64,000 nt of DNA from Nereocystis luetkeana (lineage: Eukaryota; Sar; Phaeophyceae; Laminariales; Laminariaceae), in assembly GCA_031213475.1 (NCBI GenBank), contig JARUPZ010000025.1:558001-622000 (forward strand), in the 5' to 3' direction. Below the pieces are notes generated by a model, which had not been told where the DNA came from, made no database searches, and saw only the letters and a list, made by a program, of their open reading frames with translations. Positions 9,813 to 23,300 of this stretch are shown piece by piece. The number at the start of each line of letters is the position of its first letter. The stretch's first letter is position 1. A program made the translations under genes and the position numbers.

Positions 9813-11320
9813 TCTCCCTCACCTGCACCATGTGGGCGTTAAATTTCGTTGTGGCGACATCAAACGATGAAGAGCATCATGATGTGTATCGAGTTGAAAA
9901 GTTGTCGACATTTCGTGGGGCTTCCCACATTGTCGGACGAGTCCAGAGTTGGGTGATTGCGCTGACATTGTGCAAGAGCGGAGCTCTTGACCACCTGTGT
10001 TGCAGTCGGTGCTAGTTGCGATTTAGGAACGCGCCCGAATCATGAGATCCTTTTCAATGGATAATGCTCATTTTTCATGTATTAACGCCCCTCTCCATAT
10101 ATTATATATGAACTCCCCCTTGAAAATATAAAATGGTGGCTCCAAAGGTCAAGGATACAGAGTAGTGGGCTAAAAATGTTCACGTTATAGATGGGAAATA
10201 ACGCAATCAACGCCAAACTGTTGGAGGTGTCTTTGCTAGATAGTGGAACTGTGCTCCGTCCCTAGATGGATGCGTGGTCAATGGGCAAGTGCCCTAAGCA
10301 AGAACGCTTGGGTACGCTCCCCCCCCCGCGCCGATTCGATGTGGGGAAATATGTGAAAGGGAGTCCATACTCCGGGCGGCGGGGGGGGTGTACTCATGTT
10401 ATGCACGGCCGTAGTCGTACTACCATAGACCCTTGCACCCCTGCAATGCCGGGACAAAGTTGCGCCGCACCCCAACACCCGGTTGTGGAAAAAATGTGCT
10501 GTGGTGTTGGGTATTGTAGCGTAGTCCGACTAATATCTAGCTCGTGACTCTAGTCGTACGGACCCGCGACTCTAGCACCAGCAGTCGAAACGACTGGTTC
10601 CTCGTTACTCTGTAGGGTACGAGGAGTGGAAACCACTGGTTCTTCACCAGTCTTAACGGTTCCAGTAGAGCTGAAGGGACTGAGGCCTCACCAGTCCCAA
10701 AGACCCGTTTTAGCTCTCCCTTTCGCAAGAGAAATTTCTGCTCAGACCCCCAGTCCACTCGACGTGTCCGATACGGCCAGGCCAGGTCGTTTTCCGCCGC
10801 AATCAAGCGGGCTGAATAAATCGGCGGTCCCAGCGTGGATAGGCCGACCGGACTGCTAAGATGGTATGAGCGCCCCTATCTATGCAGGTCGCCTCAACCC
10901 CCCCCCCCCCCGCCCCTGCACACCACAGGAGTGAAAATGTCCTTGTGCTGGTTTAAAACAAGGTAGCAAACCACAACGTTTCGGTGAGCTTAGTGGTGTG
11001 CTATATTGGTCAAAGCCTCAACAAGGCTTCCTTCACGCCCCCCTTATGCCGGGGCGGGGTCCGGGCTACCTGCTTACGTAGCCTTTTCTGAAATACCTCT
11101 GACTCCCGGTGATCTACACCCCATCACACTGCCCGCGCGTGTGCCGTACCTCCGGTTGGTTTTCGCTTTTATTGTGTGGTCGCATTATCCGCCCGTCAGA
11201 CCAAGCTGTGCTTCTTGACGCCGATCCTGTAATCGTCGCCTGATTTTAATTCAACCCTGTTATTATTTTTCTCTGAGGTCGGACAAATCATGATCCCCTA
11301 CATCCTATCCCCCTCCTTCT
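9813..11320. other. No gene recognised; family X fragment
   Basis: About 10,370-10,470 is a - strand fragment of family X (shared with 45,080-45,184: TACGACTACGGCCRTGCAT, CCGGCATTG). The rest shows C-runs (10,898-10,909), an interval with recurrent ACTGGTT/AACCAGT near 10,580-10,700 that may be a degenerate tandem array, and no coding exon. Confidence 0.4.
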
Positions 11321-11324
11321 GTTT

Positions 11325-11500
11325 TGATGTGTTGTGCGGGATCCCTATGGCGCAACTCCAACCCGGGAAGCATGCCCTGGATAATGAAGATTTTACCCCT
11401 CTCGCCCGGCAACATGGGCTACTACTACTCCAGACGTTACACTCCAGGAGCCTGTTTGGCCTGAAATATTTATACCACGAAGCGAGAATCGGCTGTCTAT
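11325..11500 (+). repeat. Repeat family Z copy
   Basis: Carries GTTGTGCGGGATC, CCAACCCGGGAAGCATG and CTCGCCCGGCAACATGGGCT in the family Z order. Diverged from the copy at 8,020. Confidence 0.45.
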
Positions 11501-11537
11501 CTGACCGAGGTGTCCGCAAGGAGTCGAATTTTAGGAC

Positions 11538-11630
11538 TGAACCCTTTTAGGACTGCGGTCCCGTGTGGGAGGAAATCACTCAAATTCTGAGTAGTTCGTC
11601 CCCAACACGGGGCTGCTGCTATCCTAAACG
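11538..11630. mobile_element. piggyBac-like MITE, copy 3 (degraded)
   Basis: Inverted ends ACCCTTTTAGGACTGCGGTC and a degraded partner around CAAATTCTGAGTAGTTCGTC. The right end is decayed and the TTAA target is no longer exact. Confidence 0.55.
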
Positions 11631-11706
11631 AGTCAAGACACATCTGGTACCTTGGGGGCAACGCCACGGCAGGGGTGTTGCTGTATTGTACGAGCTCCCC
11701 ACACTA

Positions 11707-11821
11707 TCACGGGGGGCCATATTAAAGAAGACCTTCTGTACGTACAAAAACCTACCAGATATATATTTCGCTATTTTTACTAACAATATTGGGTCCTATT
11801 CACAATGGTCCACCGTATTAG
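11707..11821. mobile_element. Tc1/mariner-type MITE, copy 2
   Basis: Diverged copy with GGGGGGCCATATTAA at the left, the internal ATATATTTCGCTATTTTTAC, and GGTCCACCGTATTA at the right. It is closest to the copy at 36,984. Confidence 0.6.
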
Positions 11822-13027
11822 GTGCTCAACATGTTACCCGAAGCACTACTCGAACCAAAACCTTGTGCCGCGCAACCCGGCCATACAAAATTGCCCATTA
11901 AGCCCTAAAACGAATACCTGGTGTACTTGAAAAATGTGTGGTACTAACCTGCACGTTAATAGTCGCTCCATTGAGGAGCTTAACCGGTAATAAACGTTGC
12001 CTCGAAAGAAAAAAAAAAACATGCAACCCCCACCTACCGGGGGAAGCGTGTTTGGTGCTGTTCATACCTGGTAACATACTCGAGACACGTTCTACGATGA
12101 GGGTAGAACTTTCTGACCATTTTGTTCCTGAACGACGGACCTCCTGCTTAACTCAGAACCGTCGCAACTCCATTCCTGTTTTTTGCAACATGGTTGTTTT
12201 TCACATCAACCGAAAGGCCACGGGGCCGTTCGTCACGTTGCTTTTGCAACTTTCTCAAAATCATTTTTTGGATGACCCAGTAACAGTATACATGTACAGT
12301 AGAGCTTCACACGTGAGGAACCTCAGAATAGAACTTGGGTGGACCTCTGCCGTGGCATGTATGTGTCTTCGCGACCCCTTTTCTGCCGCTCGCTGTCCTT
12401 TCTTCTTCCTCCCTCGTTTTGATGTGTTTCGGCGCGAACAGTTGAAGGTTCCCTTGGTCTCATCGGCCCGGTACCGTCATGCCGGAGGAGACGAAAAGCA
12501 TCGATTTGGAGCAAGGTGAGCGCGTTTGTACCTGCTTTTTTTATGAATACATATTTTTCAAAGAAGGCGTGTAGCTTTTTTATAGGCGCCCTCGGTGTCT
12601 AGGGAACAGTCAGAAGCCTGTCCCTTTCTCGCTCCGCCAGAATACGGATGTTAGCCTCACACCTGATTTCTGGATTCTTACGGGAGAGTCATACTGTACG
12701 ATCGAATACAAATATACCTGGTATATATTTGTGTCTACTGTTTTGTGTTAACTGCTTTGGATTTTTGTAGTGTCCTTCTGATTTGTTTAACCTACTTCTC
12801 CAGATTTTGTTTTTTTGTTGAAAGAGGAAAGCTACATACCTGGTTTGTACATGGTAAGCGTTCTCGATTTTTCTGCCTCTGAACAATTCCTGTGTTTAAC
12901 ATACTCCCGTGTTTCGTGTTCATCCTGGAGAACAACGGAAAATCAAAGAAAACAAAATTCGGTATAAATCACATTTTCCATTGGGCCATCCATGCAGCTG
13001 AGCTCGAAAGGGTTCATCAGGGGGTAT
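11822..13027. other. No convincing gene
   Basis: Holds a 193-codon ORF (11,938-12,519, + strand) whose product shows no domain, signal or compositional bias typical of the real gene at 17.4-26.3 kb. TACCTGGTA sites lie at 12,065 and 12,715. I regard the ORF as probably non-coding. Confidence 0.35.
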
Positions 13028-13150
13028 TGCTTGTTGTTGTCGCTGTTGGTGGTGTTGGTGGTTGGTGGTTGGTGTTGGTGTTGGTGTTGGTGTTTGTGTT
13101 TGTGTTGGTGTTGGGGGTGTTGGTGTTGGTGTGGGTGTCAGTGTTGGTGC
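13028..13150. repeat. GTTGGT-type microsatellite
   Basis: An imperfect run of GTTGGT and GTGTTG units, strongly strand-biased (G/T on the + strand). Confidence 0.8.
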
Positions 13151-13151
13151 T

Positions 13152-14480
13152 GCTACTTATCTATAATATATACCAGGTATATCGTTTACAGGCGACTGCG
13201 TCAGTAATATTATAGCACGGCAAATATCTTTGGATGCGCCTACACCGGATCTCTCACATTCAATGCGTCTCCAGGAAGACTTTGAACCGAAGTACGCCCC
13301 GGCGGCCCGTTGTCCTCGTCAAGGCTGCAGCCTGATTACTAAGTTGTCATATTTCCAGCGTCATAAAAGGGTACACCGTGATCGTCAAAGCGTGATAACT
13401 ACAGATTAGGTGGAGAGCTAACGCACACATCCAACAAGTCCACCGCATACAAAACATCTACGCATACCGCAAATATCACTGTTGAGACGGCGGCAAACGA
13501 ACACGTCGCAGTCGCTTCAATTGTGAGGTATTTCAGGTAGCAAGTGCCCTGGTTCGTCGATTAACAGGACGACTGGATTGCCCCAGCACGTATTGATATT
13601 CTTCCTGACGTTTTTGACAGGTAGCAAATATACCTGGTAAATATGGTTGGTTTTGTACGAAATGAAGCCATGGGTTTACGGCACCCCTCACTGAGGGGCG
13701 TTCTTTATAGTTCGCTTGCCGCTTGATTCGGGTTGTTTGGGGTACTACTGCAGTAGGCATACCCGCTGGGTTTGTTCATTACCTCCGACGTACCGTAAGC
13801 ACGACAGTAGTTGTTGCGCACGTTCACCCCTCCGGCACCGCGAGATAGCGACCAAGCTCATGACACAGCTTTGGCGTCGTCAGCCGGCTACGGGCAGCGT
13901 GAGCACCCAGCAGCATGGGCAGGATCAGCTCGTGCCGGGGTGCCGAACGACTCCTTGCAGTGTAACTCGGAAACCAATTCGCATTATTATCCCCCAATCA
14001 TGTAGTGGCCGTCGTTGTGACCGTCATCATTTTGTCGTCCTTTTCGCACGCTGAAGTCCCGGGAAGGCTAACGAAAGTATATAATATGTAGATTATGGAA
14101 CGCACGCTACGATAGGGGTGGCATATTTTGTCCACATTTTTTCTGACCGCTCGAGCCCCCTCGACTTACAGTAGGGTCTACGGAATATCCTTGGAATGCC
14201 GTTCGTGCTTTACAGCATTAATTGTGATGATGTACGCGCCATTAGAGGCTGCGGCATATATATGTGTTTCGTCGGGTAAGTTTTCAATGTATCCCAGTAT
14301 CGTTTTTTTTGGGTGAGGTACTCACTCTAGCGAGGGCCCTCGTAAAAAAGATGAGGGTGCAACGACCCTACCCGTAGAATGCATCCCGGTTGGCAAGAGC
14401 ATTTTGGCAGCGTTCCTGTTTGTATGAGCCCGCCGCTGACGTAACACAGAGGCACTGCTGACGTCCGGAGATACGTGGTG
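13152..14480. other. No gene recognised
   Basis: Short ORFs only. The string CAATTCGCATTATTATCCCC at 13,975 recurs with small changes at 35,166, hinting at a further weakly conserved repeat. Confidence 0.35.
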
Positions 14481-14559
14481 CGCACCCCGGACAGATAATC
14501 TACAGATATATTATGATCTGTATGGAGTAGATTATTTAGGTATTTGCCTGCCGTTGTGA

Positions 14560-14665
14560 GAAGATTTGTATCTGCCTTGTAGGGCAAATCCAACCCAGAA
14601 AACACGTGTGCTATGATGATGATATCAAACTAGCTCACTTCCCTGAAAACCGGCATGTGGTCACG
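14560..14665 (+). repeat. Possible family Z fragment
   Basis: Contains AATCCAACCCAGAAAACACG and GTGCTATGATG, matching the middle of family Z, but lacks the GGCAACATGAG segment. Confidence 0.35.
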
Positions 14666-14688
14666 AAGACAGGCTGAAGCAAAAACGC

Positions 14689-14745
14689 AGGGTTTTTCGC
14701 GGGTCAGGTCAAACCTCACGGGTCGGGTTGGGTCGGGTCAGCTGC
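14689..14745 (+). mobile_element. Left-end fragment of GGGTC hAT-like element
   Basis: Begins CAGGGTTTTTCGCGGGTCAG and continues AAACCTCACGGGTCGGGT, almost the same as the first 55 bp of the element at 55,344. No right end was found, so this is a truncated copy. Confidence 0.6.
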
Positions 14746-15774
14746 AATTACAAATATCACGGGATTTTGCAATTACGCAAGTAGTATGTATCGGGCGAGT
14801 CAAATGCATGCCCGTTTGCTTTGTGTCTCGTAGTTGTCGGCTTGCAATTCCAAGCTTATAGCACCGTTGCGTGCACCACCGCAGTAGCTACGTTTCTCAG
14901 TGGGCTTCGTTACACACCGTACTACTCTCAGCGACTATCGTAGCAGCACACGGTTATTTTCGGGCATGGTGCGTTGCTGTGGATTGCACCAATCTCTACT
15001 GCTGCAACAGGCATTATCGGCTGCTGTGGAGGTAGAGGTTCAGCGTTGTCTTATCGTCTTGCTTTTCCAGCATATGTTTAGACACCCGTCGGCTTTCATG
15101 CGTGCTTTATTTTTCCCCCCAAGACCAAGCGTACCACCACCCGCCGAAATATAATCAGTCTGCTGTCCTAGACCAACCAGTGTAAACGAGTATATATCTG
15201 AGGGCAGAATAGGTTCAGCTTCTTGTCTGCAATCCTACTACCACAGTAGTATTGGGGTGATAGTATAGAGGTATTTTGACGGAAGGCTGCCTGCTGCATA
15301 CCTGGTACGGCTTGTTTGTCTCTTTGGGTCTGAACTACAGCGAGTAGGCAGCAGGTAGGCAGTTGTCCGTGCGAAGAAAAAACAGATCACGTCACCACTG
15401 CGGCTCGGCGACCGCGGCGAATCCAAGACGGCCAGCATGGAAATATGCCCTACAGGCTCGCATATATATATATGCTTTGTCCGCCCCTGCAGGACCCAGG
15501 CCAGTATAAATCGTTTTGGTGGGCACGAAAGCGTGAGCGGGCTAACCAGCAGGCAGACAGACGACTGTAAACCAACTATGGAGACTGCCTGTGCGCATCC
15601 CGCGATGGCGACGTTTGTTATCGCCTATATACGATGTAGACAAAATACAGGAACACTAAAAAAAACACCTCCATTTGCGCTTCCCTCATTGCCATGTCTT
15701 GTCACCTCGGATATATCATGTATGTGCTTCGGTAGATCAAATCATGTTTTTCCTCGCCTGCCACTGTGACAAGG

Positions 15775-15960
15775 AGGTGAGACGGGATGTGCATAGTGTA
15801 AGCCACATTCAACCCTGCAAACGTGTCTTAGGTTCTGCAGATTTTGCAGGTCCCACCCGGCAACATGAGCTAAATCTTACAGATCAGAGACACATCAGTC
15901 CAGAAATAAATACGTACCTGGTGCGTTTCAAGTGAAGTAGGAACTGACCATCTGTCCGAG
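15775..15960 (+). repeat. Repeat family Z copy
   Basis: Shows CATTCAACCCTGCAAACGTG and GGTCCCACCCGGCAACATGAGC in the order seen at 8,020. Confidence 0.45.
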
Positions 15961-17190
15961 GTGTTTAATAAAGTCGCGAAGCGTGTCTTTCTCCGGTGGT
16001 TGTTACACGTTCTGGCCAGGTCGATGTATTCGAAAATGGCATCTCCCACGGGTCGCCTCCAATGGGCGGTCTCACACGCAAGGTGAGAGGAGAGACCCAC
16101 TGACTGCTGTAGCACGAACCGCCAATGTCTGCTGAGGGTGCAACGATTTGGTTGTTCACTTGAGACAATTTCTGGCCAAGGGCAATGAAACCGTGTTTCG
16201 TGACCGAAGCGTTTACGCACGTGCGCGTAACGTGTACAAAGAGTCCGTACTACGAAAGTTGCGGCTTTAGTACTGCTGCTGTGGTTTCTACGTTAAAAAA
16301 AAAGGGGGAGACGGGGGGGAGACGGGGGGGGGGGGGGGGGGGGGCGCTGTGAGTTCGAGGATTTTGTGGGGCATCGTCTTCGCAAGCTGCGCGGCTTACT
16401 TGTACTGAAGCAAGAGCGTGCTACAGTTTTTTGTTTTTGTTTCTGAACTAACGATCGGTATAGGGAATCCCTTTGTTGAACGGAACATAGGTGACCGCTG
16501 CGGAAGTCAAGGTGTGTCAATACACATGTCTGCACTTAACTTTCAGGAGTTGCACGGTATGCACCAATGCTCGGGGGTTTTCTGGACGTACCGCCGTTAG
16601 TTGCCATTCTTCTGCTCTTGCACCGCGACACCCCCGAACCGCGACAGTCACGCGTTCCACGACAGGGGTGCATGCGCCTGCTGTTTATTTATGAGGCCCC
16701 TCCACTTATTTCAGCATAAAGGCTCTACACCTCCCCCAAACTCCGACCTTGACGCGAAAAAAAAACAAAAAAAAACAACCTGTGTGACCCCGGGTCTTGG
16801 TTACGACGACCAGGAGGTGGAGAGATGAAAGGAGGGCGAATGTAACACAGGGCACGAATAATTAGACGGACAACGAAAAAACGATGCTGCGTCGTTCTTC
16901 AGCGGAGAAAAACCGACCGTTCACCCGTAGATTTGTTTCCCAAAACCTGCTTTATCCATCGTTGCACTCGACACACCGCGGCCAGACACATGCCCCTTTA
17001 CAAACGCATTTTTGGTTTTCGGGGGGGGGCTCCTCTCTCGACAGCCCAGAGGTCTGGACAAACGACTCGGAGTTTGAGTTATTTGTCCTGCAAACGAGAT
17101 TGCATCGCAAAAACGGTGAGGGAGCTTCTCTACGCCGCCCAAAAGCTCCCTTTTGGAGGGAAACGAAAAGAGGGTCACCCGATCGCCTAG
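15961..17190. other. No gene recognised; long G run
   Basis: A run of 21 G residues at 16,324-16,344 is preceded by GGGGGAGAC repeats. Several overlapping ORFs on both strands at 16,884-17,353 show no domain. GGACAAACGACTC...GAGTTTGAGTTATTTGTCC near 17,056-17,090 weakly recalls the centre of the piggyBac-like MITEs. Confidence 0.4.
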
Positions 17191-17198
17191 GTATAAAA
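17191..17198 (+). promoter_or_regulatory. Possible TATA box
   Basis: GTATAAAA lies about 180 bp upstream of the proposed start codon at 17,374 of the membrane protein gene. Transcription starting about 30 bp downstream would give a 5' leader of roughly 150 nt that contains upstream ATGs (for example 17,252). The sequence match is real; the role is inferred. Confidence 0.3.
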
Positions 17199-17373
17199 TT
17201 ATAGCGTTTAAACCTATCTGGTGTTCCGCTGATATTGGGTGGCTGATCGGTATGGGAGCCTCGGCAGTCACAATTGGTTTGGCCGAAACATGCCACACTT
17301 ATCGTAGCGGTGCGCGTCGCCTCCTCAGACACCGTAGACGCGTGGGGGCTCACGAAAGGTGGAGTACCCTCCG

Positions 17374-20300
17374 ATGAGCAGCCGGGTGACGGACGGGCCT
17401 TCGCGCTTGATTTTCAAAGCGGAATCGTTGCCCGATCACATCGGCCGAACGTACGGACACACAAACAGGCGGTCATGGGTTGCTTTGACTTGCACGCGGT
17501 CGGGTGAGTTGCAGCTGAAGAGAGAAAGGGTGACAACGACGTTGTGTTAAGAGTCGTGTTCTTCTTTTGTTTTCGCGTGCTTTGTCTCATGCCTACCATC
17601 TGTGCACCTTACCGAGCGATTCTTCTTGAATGCATCAATAACTATTCGTTATCATTATCCGCGGCGAACCCTAATAGGAAATCTCGAAAACGATGTCTAC
17701 TCACAGACCGTGGGTTCCTTACGACTCGGGGGATATTTTTTCGCTATTAATAGAACAGACAGTTTTTTACAAACGTCTCGAAAAGATTTTTATCTATCCC
17801 GGTATGCTCCCCGGGTTCGTGTAAAAACCACGAGAAGCCTTTACCGGGCTTAGCACACTATGCATACCAGTTGGAGCGCGAAATGTATTTCAGTTTTTTT
17901 GTCTGTTTTTAGATGTTTTTGAAATGCTAATCTCGAGATGGCGTCGTCCCCGCCCTAATTCTAACATGAACCCTAGTCCAGGCTAAGGCTCGACCCTAGC
18001 GCGGCTTCGCCGCGCGCTTTGGACAGCAATCTGAAGAAACGTGTGCGGGCAATCACAAAAATGTAATGTTTCTGTACGTTAGCCGATGTGTTTCGTTCGG
18101 CAACATCACGGTGAAGACTACTGGAGAAGCGTTACCATCGACCTCCTCCCCCCCCCCCCCGCTCATTTGCGGGCTCTAAACACTGCGTGATCCTTAGTCG
18201 GACCTGCCTCTGGCTTCGGTTTAGACGTGTCCGGCACGGATAGCAAGGCGGGTGGGCATGAGGAGGAGCAGGAGAAACAGGAGGAGGGCCAGGGTGACAC
18301 GGTTGCGGAAAACAGCCGGAGGATTCGTGTCCGCCTCGGCGGGTCGATCTACCTCTGGGCGTGTGGCGAAACAGAGGAGAACGGAGACGCCGCTCTGAAG
18401 CTACCCGATATTTTGATCGGGTGGCTGATACTCATGGTGAGAAGGACAATGAGGCAACTAACTCTCTTGTCACCCCCTTTTCGGCGTCGATGATATCAAG
18501 TCCCCCGACGTACTAATTGGTTGGCGTTTACCCCATGGTGAGCACTTCGGACACAATGTCGGGGGCATTTCGATGTCGAAATACGATACAGCAGTAGCAC
18601 TGGACAGTAAAGACATATATATACCGCAGGTGTGCTCAACAACTCATGGTGTCGAGGGGAATGAAAACTTGCACCGGCCAGATGACGTGGTCTGTGATTG
18701 AACATGCACCCACCTGAAACTGTCAACTTCGTCCCTGCCGGTTTCTGTTGTTTTATCAACGGTAGAAAGCAGGAGAAGTTACCACTCATGTGTTTGACTT
18801 ATTCGAGACCAAGCTAGAACTACCGCACACTCGAAAAACGCCGTGTCGACAACAGGATAGGGTGAATGACGCTTAATACAACTAATGTCCTGCCGCGTGC
18901 ACGTTGCCTATACCCTTTCGCGTTGTAGTTCCGGCGCTATACACTACCAGTACACTCTTTAAACCGGCAGCGATGGGTTTCAGACACCTTACGTCGTAGT
19001 GTGCTTCCGGAGCTATGTAGAATATTCCCTAACCTAGAAGCAGCTCCTAGCACGTGAAGGACCCGTCGGATTATAACCGAGCAGCTCTTGGCTGGGTAAC
19101 ACTTGGGTTCCAACCCAGTAGCGCTGGGTTCGAGACCCCTTGACCTGTAGCTTCGGTTGGAAACCCCTTGGGCTAGGCTGTGCTCCAGTTCCAGCCCCCG
19201 ATGTAACACTCCCTAAAATGCTTTGAACTTATTACCCCCGAACCCGGCATCACCTAGTTTGTGACACCTTGCGATGTAGTTCTGGCGCAATGTGCAACAC
19301 TCCCTAACCCAGACGCGCCGGGGTTGGGATCGCTTGGCTTCTGGCGGAGCAGTGACAGGGTGGAGACCTATTCGGTTCTCACCTAGAAACGCTAGGTTTG
19401 GGGCCCGTTGGAGCTGAAGTTTCGGAGTTAATTACGTCTCCAACGTAAGCGTTCTCGGTTTGGAACCATTTAAGTTTCAAGCATCGCCGGCTTGCGGACG
19501 CGTCTGGGTTACAGCTCCTGTGATACATGTGACATTCCCTATCTCATCCGTGAAGTCAGTCGGCGATAAGGCTCGGAGGGGATGAAAGCACGCAGAAACA
19601 TATTAAGCGGAAGGTGAAAATTCTATGGTCGATGGTTAGCTACCGCGCTTGGACCTGTGCAGCGGGATAGTCGACTAACCTGCACCAGGTCAAACGTACA
19701 CGAAACGGCGTGCCACAACAAAGTGCGTGTTTTCGAGGTTGGCCCCCCACATCATGACAGATGAGTCAGTGATAGGCCCGCAGCGAACGTGATTGCAGCA
19801 CCACGTGTGTGTCCATTTGTCTCTGTGTCTCTATCTCTGCTTGTGTGCGTGTGCCTTCGCCTGTGCGTTTGTGCGTGTGTATATTGCGCGCACTGCTGAA
19901 AGTTTGCTGACACGACGGGGACAACAGCCCAGTGAGTTAGCTGGAGGGGAGAACCTACTACTCCACCCAGCTAGCGCCGACTGAGTCGAGTAATTCGCCA
20001 TCTCGTCAAGCCAACGCAAGACTGACACGTGATGCGTCCGAACCCCTACTGTTCAGAGTAGGCTCCAGTGCATGTCTCATCTCTAACGCAGCGTGCGTAC
20101 AACACTCGCCGTCCGTGCGTCCGTCCGTCCGTCGACTGTATCTATCTCCAGTTGCAGGGCCTCGCCTACATTATGCTCATCGCCCGAGCGAAATCTGAAT
20201 CGGAGAATATACGCTCCGACGAGGAAAACGCGGCCTATTCCATGGCCTCCGTCACAGGAGCCATGTACCTACTTGTCGCATCCACCACGCCCGATCTCCG

Positions 20301-23300
20301 AGCTGGCTTCACGCTGTTGGTTGACGGGTTACGGTTTTACCAACAGGTGTTCGGGGCCGCTCTTCTTATCCTGTATGGGCTTATGATTTGCGCCGCCATG
20401 AAGGTGATGTTCACTACGTCCAACGATGATGCTTCTGTGGTCATCAACGCCGTGACGGTCCTCTTCATCGCAGACGTGGTGAGTACAGGCGTACATTCGT
20501 CCCTTCGGGCCGTTTTAAACGGGACAAAGTTTGTTGTTTGTTGTTTTCATTTTGCCAAATTGGCAAGGTTGAGGATATGTGATACTATGCCGAAATAGCA
20601 AGTGTTTCCGCCAAACTTCGTCCCGGGCATTTCCGCGGACTTTCATGTGAGAGTTTATGGGAATATGCATTCGCCATTTGAGTATTGGGCTTGCTATTTC
20701 GAGACTTGGAATTTTATTTTCCCGCAAACTTGCCAGTTTTCGAATGTTTTTTTGACGTGTTGTTCAAAGGCACAGCTGTTGTAGCGGTTTTCTGCTGTGC
20801 TGTGTAGCGAGTCAAAAGTCAACTACTACAGTAGGTGCAAGGGGGTTATTTATTGTGTTTCACAGTTATCCCACAGAAAAGCGGTGTTCCCTAACTTTCT
20901 CGAGATTTCAGCCGGGAACACTGGCAGTCGAAAGTGTTGAGTGCACCATAATTTCGGGGGGATACAAGTTCATGTCTGAGTTACAATGCAGGGAGTCGTG
21001 CGGCACGGACGGAACATAACCGCACTTCTGGGTCCTCGCTCTTCTTAGATGGCTGATACAACTAAAGTTCTCATGATTTTGTCGTTATCTCCGGGACGAC
21101 ATAAGGGGGGGGTGCTACGACAGGGTTCGCTTTGCTTACATTTGTTTGTTTCGTTTGTCTTTTTTTTTGTCCTCCGGCGGATTGATCAAAAATACCACGC
21201 ATAGCTTAAGGGGATGCTGGCAACCAAGCGCCCCCCGGTCCTCGAGTTCCCGGTGACTCATATATCTAGATTGTTTCATCGGAACCGAACAAAAAAACGT
21301 CGCTATCTTAACACGCTGCGTTTAGTATTCGGGGTGGTTCGTGCTCACCAGAGATAGATAGATGTCGACTTGTTGGAGGCTCATCACGACAGCGTGTGTT
21401 TATCTCGAAATCGATCCCCGGCAAGTTCTACACCGAGGCCTACACCTCTACTATTAATAAGAGGTGCTCCATTTGTCGAAATTGGTCGAACTTTTGGGTG
21501 CACAGTAAGTATGAGACAAATAACCTCCTCCAACGGAACGTTTGCACTTTACTTGCGGACAGCTAGAGCTCTTCACGGGAAACTGCAGCCCGTTTTTGAG
21601 GGATGCTCATGATTGGGTCTGTAAAGGCGTCCAGTGCGCCAGACGGCGGTCGTAGGCAGCGAGAAACGACTCACGAGCTATTTTCGTGTAGTCGAAGTTG
21701 CAAGCGAATAACACGACAAGCTCGCAAAAACGCTAAAAAGTTCAAGTTTTTTTTTCTCAGTCTTTTCAGTATTTTCCCGAAACGTCGGTATTTGACTATT
21801 TATTATAGGAATAAATCAAGAAATAATACCGAAATTTCTGGAAATAAATACCTAAAAAAAAAAACCAAAATACTGCCGTCGTTAAGATCGAGCCCTATTA
21901 CGGGGGACCATGGTTAATAGGACCTGTGGTATACATAAAAACCTATATATTTAACCATTTTCACTAACAATATTTGGTCCTATTAACTATGGTCCCCCGT
22001 AATAGGGGTTCGTCGTCGAACATGCTGCTGGGCGCAAAACCACGTTCCCATCATGAGTAGCAAGTTATTGGTCCAAAAACGTGCGAAAAGGGGCAAAACT
22101 ATCTCAGGACTCTTGTTTGAACACCACTTTATGTTTAACGAATTCTACTGTAGGACATCGGGTCACCCTTCTGTTTTTTGCGAAGATCATTATTATTCGT
22201 GTGAGTGGGATAGAACACCTCAGGCGAGGGATCCCAGAAAACTCAGATGCAACCATATCGTAGCATGTGCCGCGAAAACGGTAGCGTGATACTGAAAGGC
22301 CTCGAAAATCTCGGTACGCTTCCGTCCGCGACGAATGTTCATGCCGCCAGAGAAGGCTTCGTTCAGTACAAAGGACGGCCATTTGCTCGAGGACACTAGA
22401 GCGAGCATGATGAGTAGACATGCAGCGAACATACATACTGTATGTAGGCGCATTGTATGGTGTGTGGTCGCGTGGTCGGGATTCTCTACAACTTTGCGGG
22501 AAATATACGTACCAACGTCGAACAGATGCGCGACAGGTAGCCGGAGGCATCACGTACAGTAATGGGTCAACGTTTACATGTCGGGGTTAGGTTCCTCTCC
22601 TTTTTTATTTTTCACAGCGCGATCGTAGTACCGTACATGCTTTAGGGTCAAGCCTTGTTGCATGAAGTCGGAACGACATTTCATATGTTTGTAAGTCTGA
22701 AGGGATCAACTAAACCAAAAACCATTTTGCAGTTAGAAAAATGGGCTTCCCGACCGGTAAGTAAGTAAAAGAAGACTGTTGTTTTCGTTGCGCTTTTCGA
22801 GTTTGTTTTGAAACACGCACACGCCCGAAAGCTGATGTTATCACGCTCACCAAGAGGACCGTGGGTAGTAATCGGTATAGGATTTGACTGTGTCGATCCC
22901 GCGAGGTTAGGGTACCACTTACCACTATGCCCCTGTATAGGGAGCGTTTGTACGTAAAACATAAAACATACTTGGAGCAGTGGATTTAGGGCAAAAGTGG
23001 TAATAAAAAAAATGGTATTGGGTCACAAGGTCACAGTTTACGAGACGAATAAGAACTAACCTTGACAACTCCACGCCAATCAGACCCAATCAACCATTGG
23101 TAAGCGTCAGCCCCTTTGTCTCGTACAATAATGTGCTCCAACCAGTGTCGGGCAAGCGCTGAACCCTACTGGAGGCTGAATACCGCCAACGAAATCAACC
23201 ATTGGTTAGCAATAGTCACTTCCTCTCATACACAGCAGGGTGCGTGGCTACTACTTTCTCGAAAACTGAGAAGATCTGCGGGACACCGCTCAGCCCGTAC

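Noticed and set aside
11938-12519. 193-codon ORF
   Set aside because: No domain, no compositional signal, no supporting splice sites; it could be chance in sequence of this composition.
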